This document shows positions 1-9,126 of a stretch of DNA of 64,000 nucleotides, one piece after another. A program made the translations under genes and the position numbers. The stretch is taken from NCBI RefSeq assembly GCF_910596095.1, contig NC_056539.1:21691001-21755000 (forward strand), read 5' to 3'. The notes under the pieces are model-generated. The model was not told where the DNA came from, made no database searches, and was given only the letters and a program-made list of their open reading frames with translations. The stretch's first letter is position 1, and every line of letters begins with the position of its first letter. Origin of the DNA: Thunnus maccoyii. Lineage: Eukaryota > Chordata > Actinopteri > Scombriformes > Scombridae.

Positions 1-29
1 TTCTGTATAAACGTAAGACAAGATGTCAC

Positions 30-1229
30 CATGAACTGAGCCACGGCCTTGATGAAGAATATTCTGTCTGACTCTGTATCCACATCAGTGGGAATATCCA
101 TCTGAGGTTCATATCTATAATGGAGAAAGAGAGGGACAGGGAGAAAAAGATTTGATATTTATACATACTTTTGGCTAATCAAAGTAAAAACACAGATATC
201 CCATCTAATGAAGGAGCCAGGCAGAAAACAAAGAACAGAAGTAGATGACACGCTATGAACTGCGCCCCAGATTAATACATTTATCAAGCTCAAATAAAAA
301 AATGACTGTTTCACCTTGATGAGAAATTCAACATATTGCAATGTAATGCTAAAAAAGTGTGCAAAAGGTGTGCTTTATGAAAAACAAAGACCATTTAGTG
401 GTTAGCTCGTGGTGGATCAGTTGGTGATTTAAAAATTCCAACCAGTCACATCTGATGATTATTTTCTCAATTAATGGATTAATCCTTTTATCTAAAAAAT
501 GTCAGAAAATAGTGAAACATTATTATTATTATTTATTGGACCCCAAGGTGATGTCTTTGAATGCTTTGTCCAATCAACAGTCCAAAATCCAAAATGTTCA
601 GTTTATTATCATGTATGATGCAAAAAAAAGGTTGCACAAAGAATTTCTAAACTTTTGATTTTTTCTGAACAATCACTCATCAAAACACCCCTTTCCTTTT
701 GGAAATGCACTAATCTACATTACATACTTGAAACATGCTGGAGCCTTAGATTTTGCCCTCTATAACTATCGATAGTTTTGACTATCATGGAGAAAACTAG
801 TGCTGAGACAGTTGATTAATTGGTTAATATACTGTGATAAAACCTAATGATTATAATTTGACAGCTGGTGTAATGTTTAGGACAGTTATTAGCTAAAAAT
901 ACCAAACATTTGCTGATCATAACAATCTAGCCATTAGTCAAATCAATAATTGATAAAAGTGATAGTGACAATGGGTGGTAGTTACAGCCTTTGTTAAAAC
1001 AGCATACCTCTTTACAAGCCATATGAGGATTTCTGCCACGAGAGTGAAGTTTGGTGTTCTGAAGTTCTCCATAGATATCAAGCGAACATAGCCCAAAGCC
1101 CTCATCATTTCTGTGAAATCTGCCAAATGACATGTAACTTCAAGAATCAGCATGTGTATAGACACAAAACTGCTACTTCAATACAGAAAATTGTGATATT
1201 CACTTACTTCGTAAGTCTCTGAAGGACAT
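30..1229 (-). CDS. cluap1: Clusterin-associated protein 1 / IFT38, N-terminal exons (partial)
   Basis: Three coding exons read on the minus strand: 1229-1208 (start codon at 1229-1227), 1119-1008 and 114-30. They join in frame (22, 112 and 85 nt; 73 codons) across GT-AG introns, and the gene continues past the left edge. The protein starts [18 protein letters not shown] and runs on through [29 protein letters not shown] and [10 protein letters not shown], which is the conserved amino-terminal region of CLUAP1. This family (IFT38/qilin/DYF-3) is a subunit of the IFT-B complex and is needed to build cilia; the N-terminal part forms a calponin-homology-like fold. A donor sequence follows the ATG of AQFM, matching the human exon boundary. 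No frameshift or stop is present. An X-box lies upstream in the promoter. Confidence 0.95.
430..660. repeat. Diverged MITE copy in cluap1 intron
   Basis: Contains the tract TCAATTAATGGATTAATCCT, then TGTCAGAAAATAGTGAAACA and GTTCAGTTTATTATCATGTA. This internal order belongs to the same broad family as the copies at 5732-6029 and 6252-6591. Confidence 0.5.
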
Positions 1230-1740
1230 TGTGACTAGTGAGCACTGAGCGCTGATTCCTCCCCTGCCAGCAAAAGTACAAGATGTATTATATGAAACAA
1301 CTGAGAATAATGTGCGAGTAAATAAAGCAAATCACAGTAAGTTGTATAATAGCCAAACACTGTCTATCTATCATCATGGTGTAAAAAACAGGAATGGGGT
1401 TCATCATCAGTTTAGTTCGTGAAAACTAGATCGACGTATGGTGGGGTTAACTGGATAACATTATCGCATATTTGACCAGAAAGAAACAAGTGCGTTACAG
1501 TATCGCCAGTTTAAATTGCATTACACATAGCCTAGCTTTGAGAAGGCTAACAAAAAGCTAACTTAACGCTCAGAGCTGCTTATGGTTAACAGTTTAAGGA
1601 TAAAAACGCTCCGCAACCTGTAAAAAGATTGTCGTTCCGAACTATCTGGTTAACAAACGTAGCATTTTCTGTTTATTTCGTGTTTACGGGGAGTGATAGC
1701 GGTTACCTGCCGAGCTAGCTGTCCGTTCGCAACCTACCAT
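1230..1740 (-). other. cluap1: Probable 5' UTR of cluap1 with a leader intron
   Basis: Upstream of the start codon, a good 3' splice site (CAG at 1266-1264) begins an exon at 1263 that contains the ATG. A consensus donor (GCAG then GTAACC) ends a possible non-coding first exon at 1707. The leader intron would be 1264-1706. This is inferred from splice-site sequence only; unspliced transcription from a nearer start is the alternative. Confidence 0.45.
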
Positions 1741-1745
1741 TAACG

Positions 1746-1759
1746 GTCACTATGGAAAC
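1746..1759 (+). promoter_or_regulatory. X-box (RFX-factor site) in the cluap1 promoter
   Basis: The 14-mer GTCACTATGGAAAC fits the ciliary X-box pattern RYYNYY-N(1-3)-RRNRAC with a 2-bp spacer. RFX factors bind such sites upstream of many intraflagellar-transport genes. It lies about 40 bp upstream of the inferred leader-exon donor and about 520 bp from the start codon, so it sits at or near the expected transcription start. Function is inferred. Confidence 0.6.
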
Positions 1760-1763
1760 CAAC

Positions 1764-2228
1764 TCTCGTTCAACTTCTTCTTCGGTGATGTTTAACGGCA
1801 GCTGGCATCCATGTAGGTGCATTAGCGCCATCTTCCGGAGTCAGTCAGCTCCTACAGTGTCCCGACTATTAAACGTTTTCCATCAGTCCTATTTCCCGCA
1901 GGAAGTTGATTAAGCATCCTCTGCCTTGTTTACTTGTACTTCCACTCCACTGTGTTCTTTAATTCTCCTCCTCTCATCCCTAATCCTTTCATTTTCTCCA
2001 TCATGTCCTCGCTTCCTGAAGTATATCTACTGCAGTTGGCAATGACATGTTCTGCAATATTTGTGCCTGACAATGCTCACAGAGACCAAATGGATGCCTC
2101 CCTATCATATGAAGTGTGCTGCATAGGTTGCTGTGTACTATTCTTAGTCTTGATATTATGACCTCTTCTCTCCTGTTTCCTTCCCTGTATCTTTCACTGC
2201 CTTGTATTGAATTGAATGCAAATGTCTA
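1764..2228. other. Intergenic stretch, nothing recognised
   Basis: The sequence between the cluap1 promoter and the LINE fragment holds no exon, repeat or RNA gene that I recognise. A 75-codon open frame on the plus strand at 1934-2161 has no family resemblance. Confidence 0.4.
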
Positions 2229-2684
2229 TCACCTGTCTCCTGATCCCAATGCTGTTGCCATTCTCTGTTGATATATTTTTTTTCTCCATACATTGCCCTT
2301 TCCCTCTGGTTTGGATAGTTTGATACAGATGTTTCCTTTCCTTAGTGCTTGTTTAGCTAGTTTGTCAACTTTTTCATTTCTGATACCTATACCTATAACT
2401 ATTCCTCTGATACCTCTGTAAACAAGGACTTTGTTTGGTCTGTATTGTTCAATCCATTCTAGAGCCATAAAAATGGTGTACAACTCAAATGTATACGTGG
2501 CTAATAAATCAGAAGTGTGTTTAAATATTTCCATTTTGTGTGTGTGCCAATAGAACTCACTCACCAAATCTGCATTTTTATTTCTTGTCTTAATTTGCAG
2601 CAATTCTGTATCTACTTCAAGAGCGTTTAGCAGCCACACAGGGGTTGCTGGCCAAGTGACAGTTGGGAAAAACTCTAGGGTCAA
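2229..2684 (-). mobile_element. LINE fragment: RNase H domain relic
   Basis: The minus strand encodes about 150 residues resembling the RNase H domain carried at the C-terminus of I/Nimbus-type non-LTR retrotransposons. Recognisable pieces are FELYTIFMALEWIEQYRPNK (the E-L-x-A-I-x-x-A helix region) and RNEKVDKLAKQAL (the H-x-G-N-E-x-A-D-x-x-A-like motif), followed by a short basic tail. The central part of the domain is missing and no reverse transcriptase is joined to it, so this is a dead 3' fragment. The exact LINE clade is a guess from memory. Confidence 0.65.
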
Positions 2685-2884
2685 TTCTTGTTCTATGGAA
2701 GCTCAATGCAGTCAAAAGAATAGAAGTTTAGCCATTTACTTGTGTAATAATATGCCAATAAATTGATTTAATTCACTCCTCTGGCATGTACAAAGCTTGC
2801 AGTGTTTTTTGTATGACCGTTGTACATCTTTGTATGTAAATAAAGACATACAAATGCGGGTATTGGAAGTTGCTGTGAGGTTTA

Positions 2885-3005
2885 AAGGGGCACTCCACCA
2901 ATTTTACACGTAGAGGTCAGTTTATTCGTCATGAGGAGTACTAGTGAGGCTGTGCAAATAGTTGTATATCCTCTGGTTTTGGAGAAACTTACAAGTCTGA
3001 GAGAA
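2885..3005. repeat. Partial MITE copy
   Basis: Begins TTTAAAGGGGCACTCCACC, the end of a short repeat that I recognise as common in teleosts. Only one end is evident; the other is lost next to the hAT-type element. Confidence 0.35.
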
Positions 3006-3151
3006 TAACAGTGGTGGAAGAATTATTCAGATCCTTTACTGAAGTAAAAAATACCAATACAGCAATTTAAAAATACTCCATTACAAGTAAAAATCTTGCA
3101 TTAAAAATCCTACTTGGGTAAAAGTACACAAGTGTTATCAGCAAAATGCAC

Positions 3152-3302
3152 TTAAAGAGATCCCCTCTAGACAGCTATTAAGATGTATACAATATACTGT
3201 ACTTTGAATAATAATTTGTGTCTGATATTGTTTTCCCACACAAATAAAGCTTCAATTTTGTGTATATGTCAAAACATGTTTTTGAGTGGAGGGGGACTTT
3301 AA
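3152..3302. mobile_element. Short TTAA-flanked MITE nested in the hAT element
   Basis: Bounded by TTAA at 3152-3155 and 3299-3302. The terminal repeats are AAGAGATCCCCTCTAGA on the left and GTGGAGGGGGACTT on the right. It shares both ends and the internal GAATAATAATTTGTGTCTGA tract with the longer copy at 7573-7857, so it is an internally deleted sibling. The TTAA target suggests piggyBac-type mobilisation. Confidence 0.6.
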
Positions 3303-3462
3303 AGTAAAAGACCTAATTTCATCTTTCTGACTGATATATTATTATATATGACATCATTAGATTATTAAAACTGAAGCATCAGTGTGTAAGCAGCATGTTA
3401 CTGTTTTAACTGCTGGAGGTGGAGCTAGTTTGAACTACTTTATATACAGGTAGCCACTTAAG

Positions 3463-3700
3463 TCCAGTGGTTCCAAACCTAGGGGTTGGGCTACCAGATA
3501 AATCTGAGGGGTCGTGAGATGATTAATGGGAAAGGAAAGAAGAAAAAACAAAGTTCTGATACACAAATTTACCTTCAGTTTTTGGAATTTTTCTCTAATC
3601 TTTGATTTTTGGTGAAATATAGAATCATTTGAACATGTCTGTGAAGATTGTTAGTCATCAAGGTCATGGTTGAAAGGTTGAAAGGTTGGAGCACAGTGGT
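3463..3700. repeat. Interspersed repeat, CAGTGGTTCC family
   Basis: Begins CAGTGGTTCCAAACCTAGGG and contains AAATCTGAGGGGTCGTGAGA. A related copy is at 24365-24665. I recognise the family as a common fish MITE but cannot name it securely. Confidence 0.5.
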
Positions 3701-3859
3701 TTAATCTTTAACAATGTGTTGCTTGTTATATTATGCATTGTGTCAAATCTTCATCTGGAGTAGAAAGTACGATATTTCCCTCTGAAATGTGGTGGAGTGG
3801 GAGTATAAAGTAAATGGAAATACTCAAGTAAAGTACAGGTACCTCAAAATTATACAAAA

Positions 3860-4486
3860 GCATGTTACAAACAGGATGTCTGGAGTTTGAAAGATATGAA
3901 AATGTACTGGGCAGCATGATCTATAGTAAAGACTAAAGGTTAAGGTTTCTCAGCCTCTCTCCTGTTGCATCAGTTTTGACTTTTGACCTAATCTGTCTCT
4001 TTTGATAACCTTATGTTTGATAACCTTATAACTAAAGAAGTGTAGTGCTGAAGTACCCCCTTAAAGCAACTTCCCAAAGCAATAAAACACAAGAAAGTAG
4101 TTTTTTTTTCAAAATTGTAGAAATGGTTGAAAGTTTGGGATTTATGAATGTATATCAGTTTGAAGCAGGTGAACAACTTTGATTATTACCATTGTTATCA
4201 TTTATTTTCTCAGTTTAACTAAGCATTACAAAAATGTCTTTTCAGAAATGCAGCTTTCCTTTGCAGTTCTGAAAGGTGTACTCGCATGGAGCCTATCTGT
4301 GTTTAAATTGGACCATGCATAAAGTTTTTCTAAATATTCTATATGAAAGAATTTTTAGGTTGTGTGTTTTTGTCCCGGCATGATGTATATTCATATGTTT
4401 ACGTTTAGGAAAAAAGGTTGCTTAAGACATATTAAGTGCAAAAATTTGTGCTTCAACTGAGGCACCACCAAGTTTGAGAATGGGAA
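3860..4486. other. Intergenic stretch upstream of the single-exon gene
   Basis: AT-rich sequence with no gene or repeat recognised. A short direct duplication (TTTGATAACCTTATG then TTTGATAACCTTATA, 4000-4031) is the only structure seen. Confidence 0.4.
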
Positions 4487-4549
4487 GTGTTATTGTGTTA
4501 TTATTATTACAACATAATAAAGGATCCACAGTGTTTCTGTAATGGCGCA

Positions 4550-4639
4550 GTTGCAGTACTCTCGGCGGCCACAGGGAGGCGACACCTCTCAGTCTGCGCC
4601 AGAGCAGTATTTTATTTCTCTGCACTCCTGACGCAGAGC
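4550..4639 (+). promoter_or_regulatory. GC-rich leader/promoter of the single-exon gene
   Basis: A short GC-rich stretch (CTCGGCGGCCACAGGGAGGC and following) stands out against AT-rich flanks immediately before the ATG, consistent with a core promoter or 5' UTR. No TATA box is placed at a convincing distance. Confidence 0.35.
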
Positions 4640-5101
4640 ATGATGGAGCAAAGTGGTGAGCCGCCTCATAACAACATCAACCCGGCTGGAAATGAGCCTC
4701 CTGCCTGCGGCCTCCACAGCAAACGCCTGAAAGAGCTGGAAAATGCCGCCTTGCAGACCACTTTAATATCACGGATGGAGACGGAATCCGGGGCGGACGC
4801 CGGGAGCTGGACGGAGCAGCAGTCCGGGGAGAGCGAGCAGTTGAACGGCTTGTCCTTGAACCACCAGTCGGCCCCTGCGCCTCTCAGCGCGGACACCGAG
4901 GCGGAGGAAGCGGAGTCAGATAGAAATGTCGCCAAGGAGCTGGTCGAAGAGGAGAGGACCCTGACGGACCATTTAAACAAACGACTGCTCTCCTCGTTTC
5001 TGGAGAAGCTAAACGAAAGGGACCTGGCGCTTCCCGGTGTTCAGCGCCTGGACTGTGCTGTAGCCGACGAGGACTCAAACAGGGCCGCAGATGAGTGGTG
5101 A
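4640..5101 (+). CDS. Single-exon gene for an acidic 153-residue protein of unknown family
   Basis: The reading frame opens at the first ATG of a double ATG (4640, 4643) and ends with TGA at 5099-5101. I start at 4640 because the in-frame sequence upstream is low-complexity and does not look coding. The protein is rich in Glu, Asp and Ser (MMEQSGEPPHNNINPAGNEP...). It has two likely helical stretches: residues about 28-45 (SKRLKELENAALQTTLISRM) and about 98-125 (VEEERTLTDHLNKRLLSSFL onward), the second with coiled-coil-like leucine spacing. There is no signal peptide, membrane segment or zinc-binding motif. The block is clearly GC-richer than its surroundings and has a GC-rich leader, as expected of a promoter and first exon. 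An ATTAAA polyadenylation signal lies about 200 bp after the stop. I do not recognise the family. It could be a genuine intronless gene, an old retrocopy, or one exon of a larger gene. Confidence 0.65.
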   Translation: MMEQSGEPPHNNINPAGNEPPACGLHSKRLKELENAALQTTLISRMETESGADAGSWTEQQSGESEQLNGLSLNHQSAPAPLSADTEAEEAESDRNVAKELVEEERTLTDHLNKRLLSSFLEKLNERDLALPGVQRLDCAVADEDSNRAADEW

Positions 5102-5301
5102 ATCACCGGGCTGAGGAAAGCGGCTGCTGCAACATGGAGGTGGTTGGAGGGATTGAGGACCAATGTGCACGGAAGCACAGTCCCACAACGTCAAAGACAG
5201 ACTCGCAATTAGACCTACCAATTTGTTCTGAAAGATGGAGTGTCTGGAAATGATGTGCTTACTTTTGTATAGTGAGAATGGGTGAAAGATTAAGACATAC
5301 A

Positions 5302-5307
5302 ATTAAA
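5302..5307 (+). terminator. Polyadenylation signal ATTAAA
   Basis: ATTAAA occurs about 200 bp after the stop codon of the single-exon gene and is the first good poly(A) signal on that strand. Confidence 0.4.
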
Positions 5308-5469
5308 AAACATCATAAGATACGAACTGCTTTTGTACTTATTGGTTGCATGTGTCTGGCAGCCATAATGGATGTGTGGTAGTCAATGTGTATGCACCTT
5401 CAGCAGGTGTCACTATTTACAAAGATCCTCATACACCATCATAACCTGATTCAGAATACTTGTATTATA

Positions 5470-5562
5470 GATGAAAGGGTGAAACAATTAATTGATTACT
5501 TAATTGATTAGACAGGAAATAAATCAACTTTGGTAATCAGTTAATTGTTTTAGTTATTTTTC
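5470..5562. repeat. MITE fragment
   Basis: A short AT-rich piece with AATTAATTGATTACTTAATT and TCAGTTAATTGTTTTAGTTA, resembling the terminal part of the elements at 5732-6591. Confidence 0.4.
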
Positions 5563-5731
5563 AAGCAAACAAGCAAAAATGTGGTGTTCAGCTTTTATAC
5601 TGATGTTTTAATGCTGCTCTTTATTATAAATGCTATATTTTGGTGGCTGTTTGGATAAAACAAGGAATATGAAAATGTTATAGTGGGAAATTATAAAATA
5701 CATCTTTCACACATTTCACTTTTGTAGGAAT

Positions 5732-6029
5732 TATGGCTGCAACTAACGAATATTTTCATTATCGATTAATCTGTTGGTTATTTTCTCAATCATGTAGTTG
5801 TTGATGATGTCTTCAAATGTCTTCTCCAGTTTACTCCAGTTTCACTTTACTATCATAGATGACTAAACAAACCAGAAAATATTCACATTTGAGAAGCTGG
5901 AATAAGAGAATTTTTACTTGTTTTTTCTTAAAAAATTACTCAAAATGATCAATTGATTGTCAAAGTAGTAGGTGGTTAATTTAATAGTTGGCAACTAATC
6001 AATTAATTGACTAACAGTTGCAGTTCTAA
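5732..6029. mobile_element. MITE, copy 1 of a closely spaced pair
   Basis: About 300 bp starting TATGGCTGCAACTAACGAAT and ending CAGTTGCAGTTCTAAT, so the ends are imperfect inverted repeats. The interior carries TCAATTGATT-type tracts and GAAAATATTCACATTTGAGA. No coding capacity. I recognise it as a very abundant teleost repeat; its superfamily is not certain. Confidence 0.65.
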
Positions 6030-6251
6030 TAGAAATATAAATTGAGAAAAATGAAATAAATGATAAAAATAAGAATGAGAAGTATCACTGATAATAGTTG
6101 ATATACATAATGATCTATTACTGCAATGTAGATCACCAGAAGCTCTCTGGCAATCTCTCAGTCAGTGATGCTCTCTATATAGGTGACCAACTTTTTGATG
6201 TAAGATATATATGTCACAGAATTTGAGAGGAGGGACAAAAAACAAATGAAA

Positions 6252-6591
6252 TTAGGGCTGAAACTAACTATTATTTTCACTATCAATTAATCTGTTGATT
6301 GTTTTCTTGATTAATCGATTACAAAACAATGAAAAATGTTGATCACTGTTTCCCAAAGCCCAATGTGATGTCCTCAAATGTCTTGTTTTCTCCACAATAA
6401 TCCATAACCCAAAGACATTCAGTTTACTATCATAAAGGACTAAAGAAACAAGAAAATATTCACATTTGGAATAAGAGAATTCGGACTCCTTAAAAAGTGA
6501 CTCAAAACAATTAATCAATTATCAAAATAATTGCTGATTAATTTAACAGTTGGCAACTAATCAATTAATCAACTAATTGTTGCAGCTCTAA
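6252..6591. mobile_element. MITE, copy 2 of the pair
   Basis: Starts TTAGGGCTGAAACTAACTAT and ends TTGTTGCAGCTCTAA, in the same orientation as copy 1 and about 220 bp from it. It is longer and nearer to what looks like the family consensus, including GTTTCCCAAAGCCCAATGTG and the block CACATTTGGAATAAGAGAAT. Confidence 0.65.
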
Positions 6592-7572
6592 TTGAGATAT
6601 TCTAGTGATTGTATCATAATGACTGCAGGGCTACTCATATACAATTTTATGCCTTTTCCAAAAATAAAGCACAACATTTCAATTAAGAAATACATTTTAG
6701 TGAAGGAGGAAATTAAACACTAATTGATAATATAAAATATGAAGACAAAAATGCTATACATAGTATTTAATAAGAAGACTTATAGTTACTGTTCATTGTG
6801 GGTTGCAACATAATTCCTAGTCTATATGGCATTTTTGGTTTTATCATTTAGCAAAATATTCCATAATTAAAATCTATAACCTGCTTAACAAGGAAAGAAG
6901 CTAAAGAAATTCAAAGTGTTACAGAACCATAAAAACATTAAAGTCACTGAAATGTAATTTATCCAGAATCAATCCTTAAAGTATGTCAAATAGTTAATTA
7001 AGAGTCCAATTTAGACTTAAATATAAGTATGTCCATATTGACATTCCCATCTTTGTGTAGGAAGTTCATATTTAAATAATTTATTGGATCTTATCAAACT
7101 CTTGAAGCTGCAATTTGCAACTTTTCACCGAAACAGAAATCGGACTCTACTATAAATTCACAGCACTGAAAAACGCCCCTACTGATACGGTATGGACCTA
7201 ACACTTTTCAGTTATCCTGATGAGCTGTCTACCTTGAAACAGCTTCCCTGAAGCCCCTACAAGTCTTTGAAGAGGCAGACACTTAAGTTTCATGACACAC
7301 CCATAGGAAGTGATTTATGGGTCAGTACATTACTGACATTAGCAGCCATCTTCCAGTAGATTTTAAGCATGAATGTAGTCACAGAAAAACTTGTAATGTG
7401 GAATATATTTTAATTATTATTGTCATAGAAGTTGTGCATTAAACATGTACTTTACACCTTACTTAAAAAATACAGAGAAGTGTTGTAAAGTGTGTTACCT
7501 TTATAGAAGGTTTTTCATACAGTATTTCATGTTGAAGACTGCTAAAACAATTACTGAAGCGTGTACAGTAGT
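6592..7572. other. Intergenic stretch, nothing recognised
   Basis: AT-rich sequence with no long open frame, exon or RNA gene. The part around 7085-7380 has the look of repeat DNA but I cannot define its ends. Confidence 0.35.
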
Positions 7573-7857
7573 TTAAAGTTCCCCTCCAGACATGTTTTTA
7601 GATGTATATACTGTATATAAGACTCTACTGTGAATAATAATTTGTGTCTGATATGGTTTCTCAACAAAGAAGTTCAATTAACTCGTTAAAATCCTTAAAA
7701 TGACATCTGCTCCTTCCCCCTCATTAAAATTCGAGAATCAATGAATACTGGACCACAATTGGAGCAGCCTTTTAGTGTCAAACTCTGCATATACATCATT
7801 CTGCACAGTGAAGCTTAAACCTCCAACTGAAGGAACAAGAGTGGAGGGGGACTTTAA
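7573..7857. mobile_element. TTAA-flanked MITE (piggyBac-like)
   Basis: Bounded by TTAA at 7573-7576 and 7854-7857, with terminal repeats AGTTCCCCTCCA and TGGAGGGGGACT that are near-perfect inverted matches. A shortened sibling lies at 3152-3302. The TTAA target duplication is the signature of piggyBac-type transposases; none is encoded here. Confidence 0.65.
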
Positions 7858-9126
7858 GCGAAGTGATATAACTTTTGCTGAACAGCAGCAACTGTGGCAA
7901 CAAATGGCAAATATAAATATACATGTTCAAATGTAGTGAACAGTATAGAGGAGTCATTAAGTCAGAAGCTAACATTAGCTACCAAATCTATTAGCCACAC
8001 CAGATCAAGTAACAGACCAGACCCCTACCAAGTAAGGGTGTAGCAGCAAAACTCCTGGGTGTATTGAATTGAGCAAGGGTATTTGATTGCTTATGAACTC
8101 AACTTTTCATTTTTAAGACGATGCTTTGGTTATTTGTGCTTTGAAATGTTACATATAGCCTAGTCTCACTTTAATGTTACAAGTCCTCTATTAAAACTGG
8201 AGTCAGTTGGTGGCTTGCAAGACAAATATGAACAGTAGCATTTTTATCCACAAAGCACCATTAATAAACCATCCACAACAGAAGATACTTTTTGGGCTAC
8301 TTCCTCTCCATCCACTCCAGGATGTACTGGCATTTATTCACGTTCAATTCTGCTATTTATGTTGCATTGGGTTATACTGTTGACAGTTAATTAATGGTGC
8401 TATCTGCTGCTTATGTTTGTGTGACAGGTCTCTACTTATATGGGTGGACTGGATGAGCTAGTTATCTTGTTGGAAGATTTATTGTGGCGTGAAATACTTC
8501 TGATAGCTTTGCCATGTTTTCTGCAGTTCATATTAATCTGGCAAGCCATACTGTTGAGGAGATGGATAGGCGTCATATCAGCAAATATTTCTACAAGAGT
8601 CATAAAACTTTATGTCAAAAAAAAGTTTAAAAAAAAGTGTCCCTTTAAGAGGAAGTTTTAGGTTCATTTCAGTAACAAAAGGAATTAAAAAGACATGCCC
8701 ACAGAGTAGAGAACAAGGAAACAAGAGACAGTTCATCCTAAGCTGCCGCCATCAACACTAGTTGAAGAACTGGTGTGCATTACTACAGATGTGGAACATA
8801 CCAAAATGAACTTCTTGATGAAAGAACCTTTCAACATTTAAGGAAATAAAATAGCACAGGAAGGTATTTGAGTACTACACCTTCCATGGCACAAAATTAA
8901 AGACCTTCATTATTCAATCACATTTTAAGGCATTTGTAGAGTTTTGTAAACAGTCTTGTTTCAACTACATGTAACTCTAAATGTGGGGCAGATTTAACCG
9001 AGAAAAGGTGTAGTAACAAAAACTAAGAGGATAAAGAGTCGAATTGAAGAGGGGACAAAAGAGCTATAAATACCATTGATGATTACTGCTACTATTTGGA
9101 ATAAAAGCCCCTTAATTGTCCAACAT
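7858..9126. other. 3' flank of slc5a5, little recognised
   Basis: This lies downstream of the slc5a5 stop codon on the minus strand and should hold its 3' UTR. I could not pick a convincing poly(A) signal. A 73-codon plus-strand open frame at 8440-8661 begins with ATG and has a hydrophobic stretch, but there is no other sign that it is a gene. Confidence 0.35.

Larger units (their letters stand above)
3009..3854. mobile_element. Non-autonomous hAT-type element (degenerate)
   Basis: Starts CAGTGGTGGAAGAATTATTC and continues with tracts of the AAGTAAAAGTA and TACTCCATTACAAGTAAAA kind typical of Tol2/Ac-like subterminal regions in fish. The far end, around 3780-3854, carries the inverted counterpart (ATACTCAAGTAAAGTACAGG) but its extreme terminus is lost. 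There is no transposase. Two other repeats sit inside it: a TTAA MITE at 3152-3302 and a CAGTGGTTCCAAACCT repeat at 3463-3700. Confidence 0.6.

Noticed and set aside
4487-4639. N-terminal extension of the single-exon gene
   Set aside because: The frame is open to 4487, but the sequence is AT-rich then promoter-like, and the predicted residues (repeated Tyr, Cys) do not resemble the body of the protein.
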